From: Gammaproteobacteria bacterium
Lineage (GTDB): Bacteria; Pseudomonadota; Gammaproteobacteria; Chromatiales; Chromatiaceae
Reading direction: 5' to 3'
Length of the DNA: 64,000 nt
Assembly (NCBI GenBank): GCA_011390365.1
Contig: JAABSM010000006.1
Span: 1-64,000 of the forward strand
Shown here: positions 34,872 to 44,059 of the stretch, piece by piece
Layout of the letters: every line of letters begins with the position of its first letter
Numbering within the stretch: position 1 is the stretch's first letter
Notes under the pieces: model-generated
What the model saw: only the letters and a program-made list of their open reading frames with translations
What the model was told of the DNA's origin: nothing
Database searches by the model: none
Made by a program: the position numbers and the translations under genes

Positions 34872-35149
34872 GGGATGCGTCTTCAAGCCAAGTGGAAGCG
34901 GGTCGCCTCCGAAACAGAATCCGTCACGCACTGGGACGGCGCCGGGAAATCATGTTCGCACATTTTATCCCGCAAGTCTCTCATTGCGAAACGTTTCGAT
35001 TCAGGCTATTTTGCGCTCTCGGAAGGTGCGTAATTCACCCCGACGCACCAGCGGAAGGCGCGGCTGACGGCATGCCTTGCACATTTCGCTTGCGACCGTT
35101 TGCATTGTGACGCCTGGCCCCGATTTTGCTAGACGATCACGAACATGAT

Positions 35150-36613
35150 ATGGCGGACCCCCCTGTGGCTATCGACTGGAAAGAGTACACCCACCACGAC
35201 TTCTTCGATGAACTGGTCGCCAGCGGCGCACCCCGACGCGCCGCCGAAAAGGTCTGCGGCTATCTGTCCGGGCTGGAGGATGGCGAGCTGGAGGACCTGC
35301 GCAACGCGGCGGAGCTGGCGATCAAGGCGATGGGCATCACCTTCACCGTCTACACCGAGGCCGAAGGCTCCATCGATCGCGCCTGGCCCTTCGACCTGAT
35401 CCCGCGCATCATCGAGCGTAACGAGTGGCGGCGCATCGAGGCGGGCCTCAAGCAGCGGGTACGCGCCCTCAACCTGTTTATCGACGACATCTACCACGAT
35501 CAGAAGATCGTCAAGGATGGGGTCTTTCCCGGCGAACTGCTCGCCGATTCGGTAAATTTTCGGCCCGAGTGCGTCGGCATCGATCCGCCGTTTGGGGTCT
35601 GGGCGCACATCTGCGGCTCGGACCTGGTGCGCGACGCCGACGGCACGGTTTACGTGCTGGAAGACAACCTGCGCGTCCCCTCCGGCGTCTCCTACATGCT
35701 GGAAAACCGCATGGTGATGAAGCGGGTCGCGCCGGAGCTGTTCGAGGAGAACACCATCCTGCCGGTGGACGCCTACCCTACCCAGCTCTATGAGACGCTG
35801 GCCGCCCTGTCGCCACGGCCCGGCGACTTCCCCGAGGTGGTGGTGCTGACACCCGGCATCTACAACTCCGCCTATTTCGAGCACGCCTATCTGGCCCAGC
35901 AGATGGGGGCGGAACTGGTGGAGGGGAGCGATCTGGTCGTGGGTGAGGACGATTGCGTCTACATGCGCACCATTTACGGGTTGTCCCGGGTCGACGTGAT
36001 CTACCGTCGCATCGACGACCTGTTCATGGACCCGGAGGTGTTCCACCCGGACTCGGCGCTCGGCGTGCCCGGTCTGATGCGCGCCTGGAAGGCGGGCAAT
36101 GTAGCCCTGGCCAACGCCCCTGGCGCGGGAGTGGCGGACGACAAGGTGGTCTACGCCTATGTGCCGGATGCCATCAAGTACTACCTGGATGAGGATCCGA
36201 TCCTGCCCAACGTCCCCACCTATCGCTGCCTGTATGACCAGGAGCGAGAGCATGTGCTGACCAACCTTGACCAGCTGGTGGTCAAACCCGCGAACGAATC
36301 CGGCGGCTACGGCATGCTCATCGGCCCCCAGGCGGAAGAGGCGGAGCTGGCCAAGTTCGCGGAACTGATCAAACAGGACCCGCGCAACTACATCGCCCAG
36401 CCGATGCTCAAGCTCTCCACCGTGCCGACCCTGACGGATCACCACGCCGCGGCCCGCCACGTCGACCTGCGCCCCTTCATTCTTTCGAGCAAGCACGTCC
36501 ACGTCACCACCGGCGGCCTCACCCGGGTCGCGCTACGCCCTGGGTCCACCGTGGTCAACAGCTCCCAGGGGGGAGGCAGCAAGGATACCTGGATCGTCGA
36601 TCTCGACGACTGA
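35150..36613 (+). CDS. Circularly permuted ATP-grasp protein (DUF404/DUF407)
   Basis: A 487-residue member of the circularly permuted ATP-grasp type 2 family, predicted amide ligases. Recognisable segments are NGAPR-like ASGAPRRAAEKV, RPECVGIDPPFGVWAHICGS, TVYVLEDNLRVPSGVSYMLE, VVLTPGIYNSAYFEHAYLAQ, VVKPANESGGYGMLIGP and DLRPFILSSKH. I choose ATG at 35150 (MADPPVAIDW); a TTG frame from 35126 adds eight residues and neither has a good ribosome site. It is followed 22 bases later by the alpha-E gene, the standard pair. About 278 bases separate it from the divergent Anbu-like gene; these must hold both promoters. Confidence 0.92.
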   Translation: MADPPVAIDWKEYTHHDFFDELVASGAPRRAAEKVCGYLSGLEDGELEDLRNAAELAIKAMGITFTVYTEAEGSIDRAWPFDLIPRIIERNEWRRIEAGLKQRVRALNLFIDDIYHDQKIVKDGVFPGELLADSVNFRPECVGIDPPFGVWAHICGSDLVRDADGTVYVLEDNLRVPSGVSYMLENRMVMKRVAPELFEENTILPVDAYPTQLYETLAALSPRPGDFPEVVVLTPGIYNSAYFEHAYLAQQMGAELVEGSDLVVGEDDCVYMRTIYGLSRVDVIYRRIDDLFMDPEVFHPDSALGVPGLMRAWKAGNVALANAPGAGVADDKVVYAYVPDAIKYYLDEDPILPNVPTYRCLYDQEREHVLTNLDQLVVKPANESGGYGMLIGPQAEEAELAKFAELIKQDPRNYIAQPMLKLSTVPTLTDHHAAARHVDLRPFILSSKHVHVTTGGLTRVALRPGSTVVNSSQGGGSKDTWIVDLDD

Positions 36614-36635
36614 TCGATAGCGAGGATATTGCCCC

Positions 36636-37592
36636 ATGCTTTCACGCGTCGCCGAACACATCTACTGGCTGGCCCGCTATGCCGAACGGGCGGAGAACAC
36701 CGCGCGCCTGATCAACGTCAACACCCATCTGCAACTGGACCTGCCCAAGCACCTGCGTCCCGGCTGGAAACCCTTGATCACCATCACCGGCTGCGAGGAT
36801 CCCTTCTTGCGACGCGCGATGGAGGCCAATGAGAAGAACGTGGTGCGCTTCCTGATCGGCGACTTCGAGAACCCCAGCTCCATCATCCAATCCCTCAAGT
36901 GGGCGCGAGAGAATGGCCGCACGGTGCGCGATTTCTTCCCGCGCGACGGCTGGGAGCAGATCAACAACCTCTACCGCATCGCCTCCGCCGAGATCTACCT
37001 GGGCATCTCGCCTCGCGGTCGCTACAACTACCTCAAGCAGGTCATCCTCGGCGTGCAGGCCCTCTCCGGGATGCTCTCCGGTACCATGAGCCACGACGAA
37101 GGCTACACCTTCCTGCTGCTGGGGCGCTATCTGGAACGGGCCGACATGACCACCCGCATCGTCGACGTGCTCTCCACCCACCTGGAAGAGCAGAGCGGCG
37201 ACATCGAGTACTACGAAGGGGCGTTGTGGATGAACCTGCTCGAATCCCTCAGCGGTTACCAGATGTACCGGCGGGTGATGCAGCAGGCGCCGGACTGGGA
37301 TCCGGTGATCAGCTTCCTTTTTCGTAATCGGGAATTCCCCCGCTCCTTCCGCTACTGCCTGGGCGAGCTGGCTGGGGCGGTGGCGCCGCTGCGCAACAAC
37401 GAACGGGTGAAGGAGCGGATTGAGCGCCTCGAAGAGCTGATCGGCGAATTCGATCCGGATCGGGTTAGTGGAAGCGACCTGCACCAGCTCATCGACGACC
37501 TGCAACGCATGCTGGGGGAGATTCACAACGAGATCGGCATCGCCTGGTTCAACTATCCGTTGCCCGAAGAGTCCCAGCGCCAGGCCAGTTGA
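36636..37592 (+). CDS. Alpha-E domain protein
   Basis: A 318-residue all-helical protein of the alpha-E family (DUF403). The start MLSRVAEHIYWLARYAERAE is diagnostic; further markers are GYTFLLLGRYLERADMTTRI and SYCLGEL-like FRYCLGELAGAV. The conserved Glu residues in the helices give the family its name. No enzymatic function is established; it is nearly always next to a permuted ATP-grasp gene, as here (22 bases), and the two may form a complex. A GAGGAT site precedes the ATG. Confidence 0.93.
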   Translation: MLSRVAEHIYWLARYAERAENTARLINVNTHLQLDLPKHLRPGWKPLITITGCEDPFLRRAMEANEKNVVRFLIGDFENPSSIIQSLKWARENGRTVRDFFPRDGWEQINNLYRIASAEIYLGISPRGRYNYLKQVILGVQALSGMLSGTMSHDEGYTFLLLGRYLERADMTTRIVDVLSTHLEEQSGDIEYYEGALWMNLLESLSGYQMYRRVMQQAPDWDPVISFLFRNREFPRSFRYCLGELAGAVAPLRNNERVKERIERLEELIGEFDPDRVSGSDLHQLIDDLQRMLGEIHNEIGIAWFNYPLPEESQRQAS

Positions 37593-37648
37593 ACACCAGC
37601 GCCCCGGGGCGGGACAGACGCGTCCATTCGTGGTAGTTTTCCCGTCCC

Positions 37649-39094
37649 ATGCCACACGTCAAACATCCCGCCTACCTTGCAGGGCTGGTCCTGCTGATGC
37701 TCGCCGCCGCGCGCATCCTGCTGGTCCAGACCCACGATCCACTGTTCGCCTACGCCAACAACTACGATCAGGTGCGCACCATGTCGGCGCTGGGACTCTC
37801 CCCCGCCGATGAGCGCTACCGCTTCGGGGAAGGTACCCACGCCCACCCGCTGCGTTATTTCGATATTGATCGTGAAGAGAAATGGATCTACCTCTCCAGC
37901 GCCATCGCGCTGGATTACCTGCTGCTCCGGGGAAGAGATCGACTGAGCGACAACCCCGCTGAACCCCGGCGAGTCGACATTCGTGTCAAGGGCGCCTTTT
38001 TCGCGGCCCTGTGGATCCTGATCCTGCTGATCTACCATTTTCGGCTGGCGCGATCCCGGCAGGGCGTCGCGCTGCTCTATGCCTTGGTCGGCCTGCTCAT
38101 CGCCGATCCCTTCTACAGCCTCTATCTCAACACCCTCTACATGGAGCCCGCGACATTCATCGGCCTGCTGTGGTTCGCCTCATCCGTGCTACTGGCGATC
38201 ATCGAACAACGCATTCCCCGCCGACGGATAGCGGCATGGGGCCTGCTGCTGCTTGCCATCGCCCTCTCCCGCAATCAGTATCAATATCTTTTCCTGGCGC
38301 TGATCCCGATCCTGGCGGGGGTCGCGCCGCCCTGGCGCAAGCGCTTCGGCCTTGCGTTGGTTATCGGCCTGGTCGCGACCATCGGCACCCAGCGCATCTT
38401 CTACCTGACCAACCCCGACGCCACCAACACCCTGAACGACATCAAGAACACGAACACGATCAATACTTTTTTTGGCGCGGTACTGCCGGCTCTTTCCGAT
38501 CCCGCGCGGACACTGGACACCTTCGGCCTAGAGCCTGAATGTATCAGGTTCAGCGGGGATAACTGGTACATCGGCGACCTCCAGGCGATCTTCGAGCAGT
38601 GCCCCGCCATCCTATCCCTGTCCCTCGCCGACATGGGGTTGATGAGCGTTCAGGATCCCGCCGCAATCGCAACCATGATCCGAAATGCAGCCCTGTATTC
38701 CCAAGAGCTGTACCATCGCGCCCTCGGTCAGGTAGCGCACGAGTCCAAGATCTTCATCCTTGAGGCGGGCGGTGTTCCTTACCTCGGTATCGCGGATATT
38801 ATCGCGAACATGGATTCCCGGCGGTGGCTCGGTCTCGTGTTCTTCACCCTCTTCTCCCCTTGGCTGGCGGCCCTGCTGGCCTGGACGCGCGGCGCTACTG
38901 AACAGGCCGCATGGCCGACCTTTCTTGGGGCGATGCTGGGATACTCCTTCTTTTCGTCATTGTATGGCGATGGCTACATTGACTTTCCCCGTCACGCCTT
39001 TCTCTTCTACGGCCTGGCTCTCGCCTGGTTCGCCACCTTCGCCTACGGATTGCTCACGACCCTAAGCCCCCGCGAGCAGTTGCGTCGCCGCTAA
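37649..39094 (+). CDS. Polytopic membrane protein, possible GT-C-type
   Basis: A 481-residue protein with about nine membrane segments and large loops, for example between residues 25-110 (ANNYDQVRTM region) and 255-370. The layout recalls GT-C fold glycosyltransferases, which carry an acidic motif in the first external loop, but I cannot identify a family and no D-x-D is evident. It begins 56 bases after the alpha-E gene; a functional link is unproven. Confidence 0.6.
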   Translation: MPHVKHPAYLAGLVLLMLAAARILLVQTHDPLFAYANNYDQVRTMSALGLSPADERYRFGEGTHAHPLRYFDIDREEKWIYLSSAIALDYLLLRGRDRLSDNPAEPRRVDIRVKGAFFAALWILILLIYHFRLARSRQGVALLYALVGLLIADPFYSLYLNTLYMEPATFIGLLWFASSVLLAIIEQRIPRRRIAAWGLLLLAIALSRNQYQYLFLALIPILAGVAPPWRKRFGLALVIGLVATIGTQRIFYLTNPDATNTLNDIKNTNTINTFFGAVLPALSDPARTLDTFGLEPECIRFSGDNWYIGDLQAIFEQCPAILSLSLADMGLMSVQDPAAIATMIRNAALYSQELYHRALGQVAHESKIFILEAGGVPYLGIADIIANMDSRRWLGLVFFTLFSPWLAALLAWTRGATEQAAWPTFLGAMLGYSFFSSLYGDGYIDFPRHAFLFYGLALAWFATFAYGLLTTLSPREQLRRR

Positions 39095-39168
39095 TGGTAT
39101 GGATGCGGCATCTGTTTGGAGTACAGCCCTGGGGTTGCACCATAGCCCTTCACACGCCATGGCGCATG
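39095..39168. other. Left part of the 507-base gap before srmB
   Basis: No gene visible. The gap 39095-39601 consists of this stretch, the MITE-like copy B (39169-39389) and a promoter-bearing region (39390-39601). Confidence 0.5.
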
Positions 39169-39389
39169 CAATGTCACTCAGTTAGCGGCGCGCCAGATTC
39201 CCACCCTTGATGCGCCTTAATCCGGCAGCAGGCCGGAAATCGCCGGGCCGGCATAGGATGCGCCGAATAAAAAGCCTTGTCGCTCGGTCGCCGGCACATC
39301 CATGCAGAACCAAAAACGCTCGGCGTAGCCACGAAATGAGGCGCATCATTCCCGGAAAATGCCACGATGTCTTACTCTTGATGACATTG
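39169..39389. mobile_element. MITE-like element, family 2, copy B (221 bp)
   Basis: The complement of this stretch aligns with 8101-8322 from end to end. Ends are CAATGTCACTCAGTTAGCGG at 39169 and CTTGATGACATTG at 39389, inverted over the outer CAATGTCA. Interior shared blocks include GGAATGATGCGCCTCATTTC and GTTTTTGGTTCTGCAT. I see no flanking target duplication here. It lies between a membrane protein gene and srmB. Confidence 0.7.
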
Positions 39390-39560
39390 ACAGCGTGTAC
39401 TCCACCCCCGAACCGGGTCGATAACCGTGAAACAACGCCACCATAGCCCGGATTCCGCCGCGCGCCATGTTTTGGCGAATTTTCGCGGATCTGCGCCTGG
39501 GGGTCCGCATCTTTCGACCCGATCCAGGATACCTCGCTATGCAGCGCAGTGCGCCGCTAC

Positions 39561-39566
39561 TATAAT
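39561..39566 (+). promoter_or_regulatory. Possible -10 element for srmB
   Basis: A perfect TATAAT lies 36 bases before the srmB start. The expected -35 position is not well conserved, so this is a tentative promoter. Confidence 0.4.
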
Positions 39567-39601
39567 TCACTCCCCGAAGCCATCATACTTGCCAACCCAT
39601 C

Positions 39602-40978
39602 ATGACCCAGACCTCTTTCGCCGACTTTCACCTCCCGGACGAACTGCTGCGCGCCCTGGAGCGCAACGCCTTCGCGACCCCCACGCCAGTTCAACAGGGC
39701 GTCATGCCCAAGGCCCGCGAGGGGCGAGACCTGCTGGTCCGCGCCGCCACCGGCAGCGGCAAGACCGCGGCCTACCTGCTGCCGATGCTGGAGCGGTTTC
39801 ATGACAACCCGGCCCCGGATACCGCTACTCGCGGCCTGATCCTGGCCCCCACCCGGGAGCTGGCCAAGCAGATCCGCCACCACTTTCTGCAACTGGGCAG
39901 TTTTACCCGGCTCACCGCCTGCGTGATTACGGGCGGCCACCTGCGCAAGCATCAGGTCGCCGATCTGCGCAAGAACCCGGACATCATCATCGCCACCCCC
40001 GGACGCCTGCTGGAGCATCTCGAAAACGGCCATGCGGATCTCAGCGACCTCGAAGTACTGGTGATCGACGAAGCGGATCGCATGCTCGACATGGGTTTCG
40101 CGCCGGATGTCCTCGCCATCCTCGAGGTGACCAATCGGGCGCGTCAGTCCATGCTCTTCTCCGCCACCCTCGATCAAAAGGGGCTGAAATCTCTGGTCGA
40201 TCACCTCCTGAACGAGCCGGAATCGATCCTCATCGACTCCGCCCGCCAACAGCACCCGGACATCCACCAACAGGTCGTTCTCGCGGACGATGCCGCCCAC
40301 AAACAGCAGCTACTGCCGTGGCTTGCCGCCAATGATACCTTTACCAAGGCGGTAGTCTTCGCCAATATGCGCGAGTCGGTCAAGGAGCTCGCCAACCTAC
40401 TGCAAGGCAAGGGGGTCCGTTGCGCCGCGCTGCAAGGGGAGATGGAGCAGCGGGAACGCAATCGGGTCATGGACCTGTTTCGACGCGGCGAGATCGATGT
40501 GCTGGTCGCCACAGATGTGGCGGCGCGCGGTCTGGATATCGCCGATCTCGACCTGGTGATCAACTTCGACATGCCCCGCAACGCCGAAGAGCTGCTGCAC
40601 CGCACCGGACGCACCGGGCGCGCCGGCGCATCGGGGCGGGCCATCTCGCTGGTTACCGCGCCGGACTGGAATCGCATGATCAACATCGAGCGCTACCTGG
40701 GGCTGGCCTTCGAGCGGCGCGCGATCGAAGGACTGGAGGCCCGTTTCAAGGGTCCGAAAAAACAGAAGTCGTCGGGTAAAGCGAGCAGCGGCAAGCCCCG
40801 CAAGGAAGAGCAAAAGCCGAGCAAGGCCAAACTCAAGCAACGCCTGCGCGACCGCAAGAACATCGGCAAGCGCCGCAAACCCAGCGTCGCCGAAACCGCC
40901 CCCAAGGCCAGCACCGAATCCGGCGCGGAGAAGAAAACGGTGGAGGCCGGCCTGGGGCCGCTCAAGCGCAAACGTTGA
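39602..40978 (+). CDS. srmB: DEAD-box ATP-dependent RNA helicase SrmB
   Basis: A 458-residue helicase acting in ribosome large-subunit assembly. The motifs run in order: Q-motif PTPVQQ, motif I AATGSGKTAA, PTRELA, GG, TPGR, DEAD in VIDEADRMLDMGF, SAT, and ARGLDIADLD with HRTGRTGRAG. The basic C-terminal tail ends with RLRDRKNIGKRRKPS, the sequence that distinguishes SrmB from RhlE and RhlB types. A metallophosphoesterase gene starts 31 bases after the stop. Confidence 0.92.
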   Translation: MTQTSFADFHLPDELLRALERNAFATPTPVQQGVMPKAREGRDLLVRAATGSGKTAAYLLPMLERFHDNPAPDTATRGLILAPTRELAKQIRHHFLQLGSFTRLTACVITGGHLRKHQVADLRKNPDIIIATPGRLLEHLENGHADLSDLEVLVIDEADRMLDMGFAPDVLAILEVTNRARQSMLFSATLDQKGLKSLVDHLLNEPESILIDSARQQHPDIHQQVVLADDAAHKQQLLPWLAANDTFTKAVVFANMRESVKELANLLQGKGVRCAALQGEMEQRERNRVMDLFRRGEIDVLVATDVAARGLDIADLDLVINFDMPRNAEELLHRTGRTGRAGASGRAISLVTAPDWNRMINIERYLGLAFERRAIEGLEARFKGPKKQKSSGKASSGKPRKEEQKPSKAKLKQRLRDRKNIGKRRKPSVAETAPKASTESGAEKKTVEAGLGPLKRKR

Positions 40979-41009
40979 TTCCGCCAGGCCGCGACCAAAT
41001 ATCCCGGGC

Positions 41010-41840
41010 ATGAAGATCGCCATCCTCTCCGATATCCACGGCAACGTCCCGGCACTGGAAGCAGTGCTGGAGGATCTGCCGCGGGATCCCCCGGACCTCT
41101 GCGTCATCAACGGCGACGCCATCAACCGCGGCCCGGACAGCCTGGCGACTCTGCGCATGCTGGCGCGACACCTGCCCGAGGCGATCTACACCAAGGGCAA
41201 CCATGAATCCTGGGTGCTGAGATGCCGTGACGAAGCCATACCGAGAGAAGGCGTGCAATTCGAGACCAAGCGGTTCGCCTACTGGACCCTGGATCAGCTG
41301 GGCGATCAGCTGACCCAGATCGACAAGTGGCACGACAATCTCGACCTGCAACTGGAGAGCGGTGCGGCGATCCACGTCACCCATGGTTCGCGACTCGGCA
41401 ACCGCGACGGCATCCACCCGCGGGTACCAGACGAGCAACTGCCCGCCAAGCTGGGGGACAAGCGGGATCTGTTCATTGCCTCCCACACCCATGTCCCCAT
41501 GGTGCGGGAGTTCGAAGGGACGCTGGTGGTCAACTCCGGCTCCATCGGCTCGCCCTTCGATCGCGATCCCCGGGCCGCCTACGCCCGCCTGAATCTCGGC
41601 ATGGAGGGCTGGCGGGCGGAGGTCACTCGCGTCCCCTATGATCGCCAGGCCACCGAACGCCTCTATGAAGAGAGCGGCTTTCTCGATCAGGCGGGGCCGT
41701 TGACACGGTTGATGCTGCGTGAGCTCCAGATCTCGCGCGGCCTGATGGGGATCTGGATGCGCACCTGGCAGCCGGCGGTGCTCGACCAGACCATCACGCT
41801 TGAGGAGTCGGTGTCCCGGGTTCTTGCCGAGACCTTGTAA
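41010..41840 (+). CDS. Calcineurin-like metallophosphoesterase
   Basis: A 276-residue enzyme of the calcineurin-like phosphoesterase superfamily with a complete two-metal site: DIHGN near residue 8, GDAINRGP, GNHESW, and the C-terminal ASHTHVPM. The length and NSGSIGSPFDRDPRAAYA resemble the YfcE/serine-threonine-phosphatase-like bacterial group. Substrate unknown. Probably co-transcribed with srmB. Confidence 0.88.
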   Translation: MKIAILSDIHGNVPALEAVLEDLPRDPPDLCVINGDAINRGPDSLATLRMLARHLPEAIYTKGNHESWVLRCRDEAIPREGVQFETKRFAYWTLDQLGDQLTQIDKWHDNLDLQLESGAAIHVTHGSRLGNRDGIHPRVPDEQLPAKLGDKRDLFIASHTHVPMVREFEGTLVVNSGSIGSPFDRDPRAAYARLNLGMEGWRAEVTRVPYDRQATERLYEESGFLDQAGPLTRLMLRELQISRGLMGIWMRTWQPAVLDQTITLEESVSRVLAETL

Positions 41841-42242
41841 TGAACACCGGGACTTCAAACTGATAAACCACGAAATACACGATAATCGGATTATTGAAGA
41901 GCCTAGTACAGCCGCTCCAAAGTTTTCATAATATCTCTCACTGAGCCACAGAGATCACGGATGAGGAGTTCTCCGCGTGCTCCGTGCCTTTGTGAGAGAT
42001 TTTTTTGGTCTTGATAATACACGCGAAACTTAAGCGCAGCCGTACTGGCAAAGTTTCAAGGGTAGCGCGTTAAACAGATGAAACCATATGAAATACCAAA
42101 ATTCTCGCCCTCGACCTCTCGGTTTCCGCTGCGCTTCATCGGGTCTGGGGTCTCTCGAAACTTTCGTGTATTTCGTGATTTTTGTGGCTCCAAATCAATT
42201 GCGAGATGAAAGCGAATCGATGACAAGGCCCTCCCCCATACC
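41841..42242. other. Repeat-rich intergenic region before ttcA
   Basis: About 400 bases without a gene. It holds an inverted pair (AAACCACGAAATACACGA near 41866 and TTTCGTGTATTTCGTGATTT near 42163) and a 'cacagagatcacgg...ctccgtgcctttgtgag' dyad (41944-41998). These are the same classes of palindromic repeat seen near 44974 and 46919. The ttcA promoter must be near the right end, but no box is convincing. Confidence 0.6.
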
Positions 42243-43046
42243 ATGACCCCACCCATCAAACCGCCCAAGTCCCTGCTGCGCAAGGTTGGCCGCGCCATCG
42301 CCGACTACACCATGATCCGCGAAGGGGATCGTATCCTGCTGGGGGTCTCCGGCGGCAAGGACTCCCTCTCCCTGCTCCAGGTCCTGGCGCACCTGCGCGG
42401 CTATGCCCCGGTGAAGTTCGAGCTGGGCGTGATTACCGTGGACCCGGAGATCGACGGCTTCGATCCCTCGCCTCTCAAGGTCTATTACGAGCGCCTCGGG
42501 ACGCCCTGGTTCTATCGCGATCAGCCGATCATGGACGAGGCCCGGGAACGCATGGACGGCGACTCCTTCTGCGCCTACTGCGCGCGCATGAAGCGGGGCA
42601 TCATGTACACCACCTGCCGCAACGAGGGTTACAACGTGCTGGCGCTGGCCCAGCACCTGGACGACCTCGCCGAGAGCCTGATGATGTCACTGTTTCACAA
42701 CGGCAAGCTGCTCACCATGAAGGCCCACTATCTCAATAACGACGGCGATATCCGCATCATCCGACCGCTGGTCTATTGTCGGGAGAGCCAGACCGCCGAT
42801 TTCGCGGTCAAGGCCGAACTGCCAGTCATTCCCGACAGTTGCCCCGCCTGCTTCACCAAGCCGACCCAGCGCGCCTACATGAAGGGCCTGCTGGCGCGGG
42901 AATCCCGAACCAACCCCCACCTCTTCGCCAATCTGCTGCACGCCATGCGACCGCTGATGGATGAGGCGCCGCCAGTGGCGTCGGACCAGGGTTCGCCCGA
43001 ACCTCGGCAAGACGAAGACAAGAGTAACGAAAATGGGTTAGTATAG
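42243..43046 (+). CDS. ttcA: tRNA 2-thiocytidine synthetase TtcA
   Basis: A 267-residue PP-loop ATPase that thiolates cytidine-32 of certain tRNAs using an iron-sulfur cluster. The PP-loop SGGKDSLS is near residue 38, followed by the cluster-binding CAYCARMKRG and CPACF, and HLDDLAESLMM. These are the exact landmarks of TtcA. The start ATG at 42243 fits the usual N-terminal helix (KSLLRKVGRAIADYTMI). The yciB gene follows after 144 bases. Confidence 0.95.
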   Translation: MTPPIKPPKSLLRKVGRAIADYTMIREGDRILLGVSGGKDSLSLLQVLAHLRGYAPVKFELGVITVDPEIDGFDPSPLKVYYERLGTPWFYRDQPIMDEARERMDGDSFCAYCARMKRGIMYTTCRNEGYNVLALAQHLDDLAESLMMSLFHNGKLLTMKAHYLNNDGDIRIIRPLVYCRESQTADFAVKAELPVIPDSCPACFTKPTQRAYMKGLLARESRTNPHLFANLLHAMRPLMDEAPPVASDQGSPEPRQDEDKSNENGLV

Positions 43047-43190
43047 CGCCCCGCGATGGGCAGGGTGGCAGTTGCGGCGACCCTGAACGGGAATGAACCT
43101 GCGTACCGCCAGTCCTTGAGACGGGCAATGCCGCACCGCCACTCGACTCTCCAGATCAGACTCCAATCACCCCCATGCGTAGCTGAAACC

Positions 43191-43751
43191 ATGAAATTTC
43201 TCGCCGACTTTTTCCCCATCCTGCTCTTCTTCATCGCCTACAAGGCCTATGACATCTACGTCGCCACCGCCGTCGCCATCGCCGCCGCCCTGATCCAGGT
43301 CGGCTATCATTGGCTGCGCCACCGCAAGGCGGAGAAGATGCAGCTCATTACCCTGGGGCTACTTGTCGTATTCGGTGGCATGACCCTGCTGCTCCACGAT
43401 CCCCTCTTCATCAAGTGGAAACCGACGGTAGTCAACTGGCTGTTCGGCATCGTCTTTCTGGCGAGCCCCCTGTTCGGTGGCAAAACGCTTACGGAACGGA
43501 TGCTGTCTCACGCGGTCCAACTGCCGACTTCGGTGTGGGGACGTCTCAATCTGGCCTGGGCCGGGTTCTTCATCGCCATGGGTCTGCTCAACCTTTACGT
43601 CGCCTTCAGCTTTTCCGAGGAGGCCTGGGTCAACTTCAAGCTCTTCGGCATGATGGGATTGACCTTTCTGTTCGTCATCGCCCAGGGCTTCTTTCTGGCC
43701 AGGTACATGGACCAAGCGCCCGCGACGGCGACGGCGAGCGAGGAGAGATAG
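43191..43751 (+). CDS. yciB: Inner membrane-spanning protein YciB (septation protein A homologue)
   Basis: A 186-residue inner-membrane protein with five predicted helices. The start MKFLADFFPILLFFIAYKAY is diagnostic; further markers are FIKWKPTVVNWLFG and LNLAWAGFFIAMGLLNLYVA. The E. coli protein takes part in envelope integrity and septation. The ATG at 43191 is the family start; 45 upstream codons in frame are non-coding. yciI begins on the base after its stop codon. Confidence 0.95.
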   Translation: MKFLADFFPILLFFIAYKAYDIYVATAVAIAAALIQVGYHWLRHRKAEKMQLITLGLLVVFGGMTLLLHDPLFIKWKPTVVNWLFGIVFLASPLFGGKTLTERMLSHAVQLPTSVWGRLNLAWAGFFIAMGLLNLYVAFSFSEEAWVNFKLFGMMGLTFLFVIAQGFFLARYMDQAPATATASEER

Positions 43752-44051
43752 ATGTACTACGCAATCTTCGGCATCGACAACCCCGATAGCCTACAGGCCC
43801 GCTTGGCGGCGCGCCCGGCCCATCTGGAACGCATCAAGGCGCTGCAGGCCGATGGCCGCCTGCTGCTGGCCGGCCCCCATCCAGCGATCGACAGCCCCGA
43901 CCCCGGCCCCGCCGGCTTCAGCGGCTCGCTGATCATCGCCGAATTCGCCGATCTGGAGGACGCCCGCGACTGGGCCGAGGCAGACCCCTACGCAACCGAC
44001 GGCGTGTTCGCGTCCGTTACCGTAAAACCGTTCAATAAAGTGCTACCCTAG
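43752..44051 (+). CDS. yciI: YciI family protein
   Basis: A 99-residue protein of the YciI/YCII family (ferredoxin-like fold), with LQARLAARPAHLERIKALQA, RLLLAGPHPA and the Asp/His region DWAEADPYATDGVF. The biochemical role is unsettled. It starts directly at the yciB stop and ends eight bases before the ppiC-like gene, so the three form one operon. Confidence 0.92.
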   Translation: MYYAIFGIDNPDSLQARLAARPAHLERIKALQADGRLLLAGPHPAIDSPDPGPAGFSGSLIIAEFADLEDARDWAEADPYATDGVFASVTVKPFNKVLP

Positions 44052-44059
44052 GAGGATTC

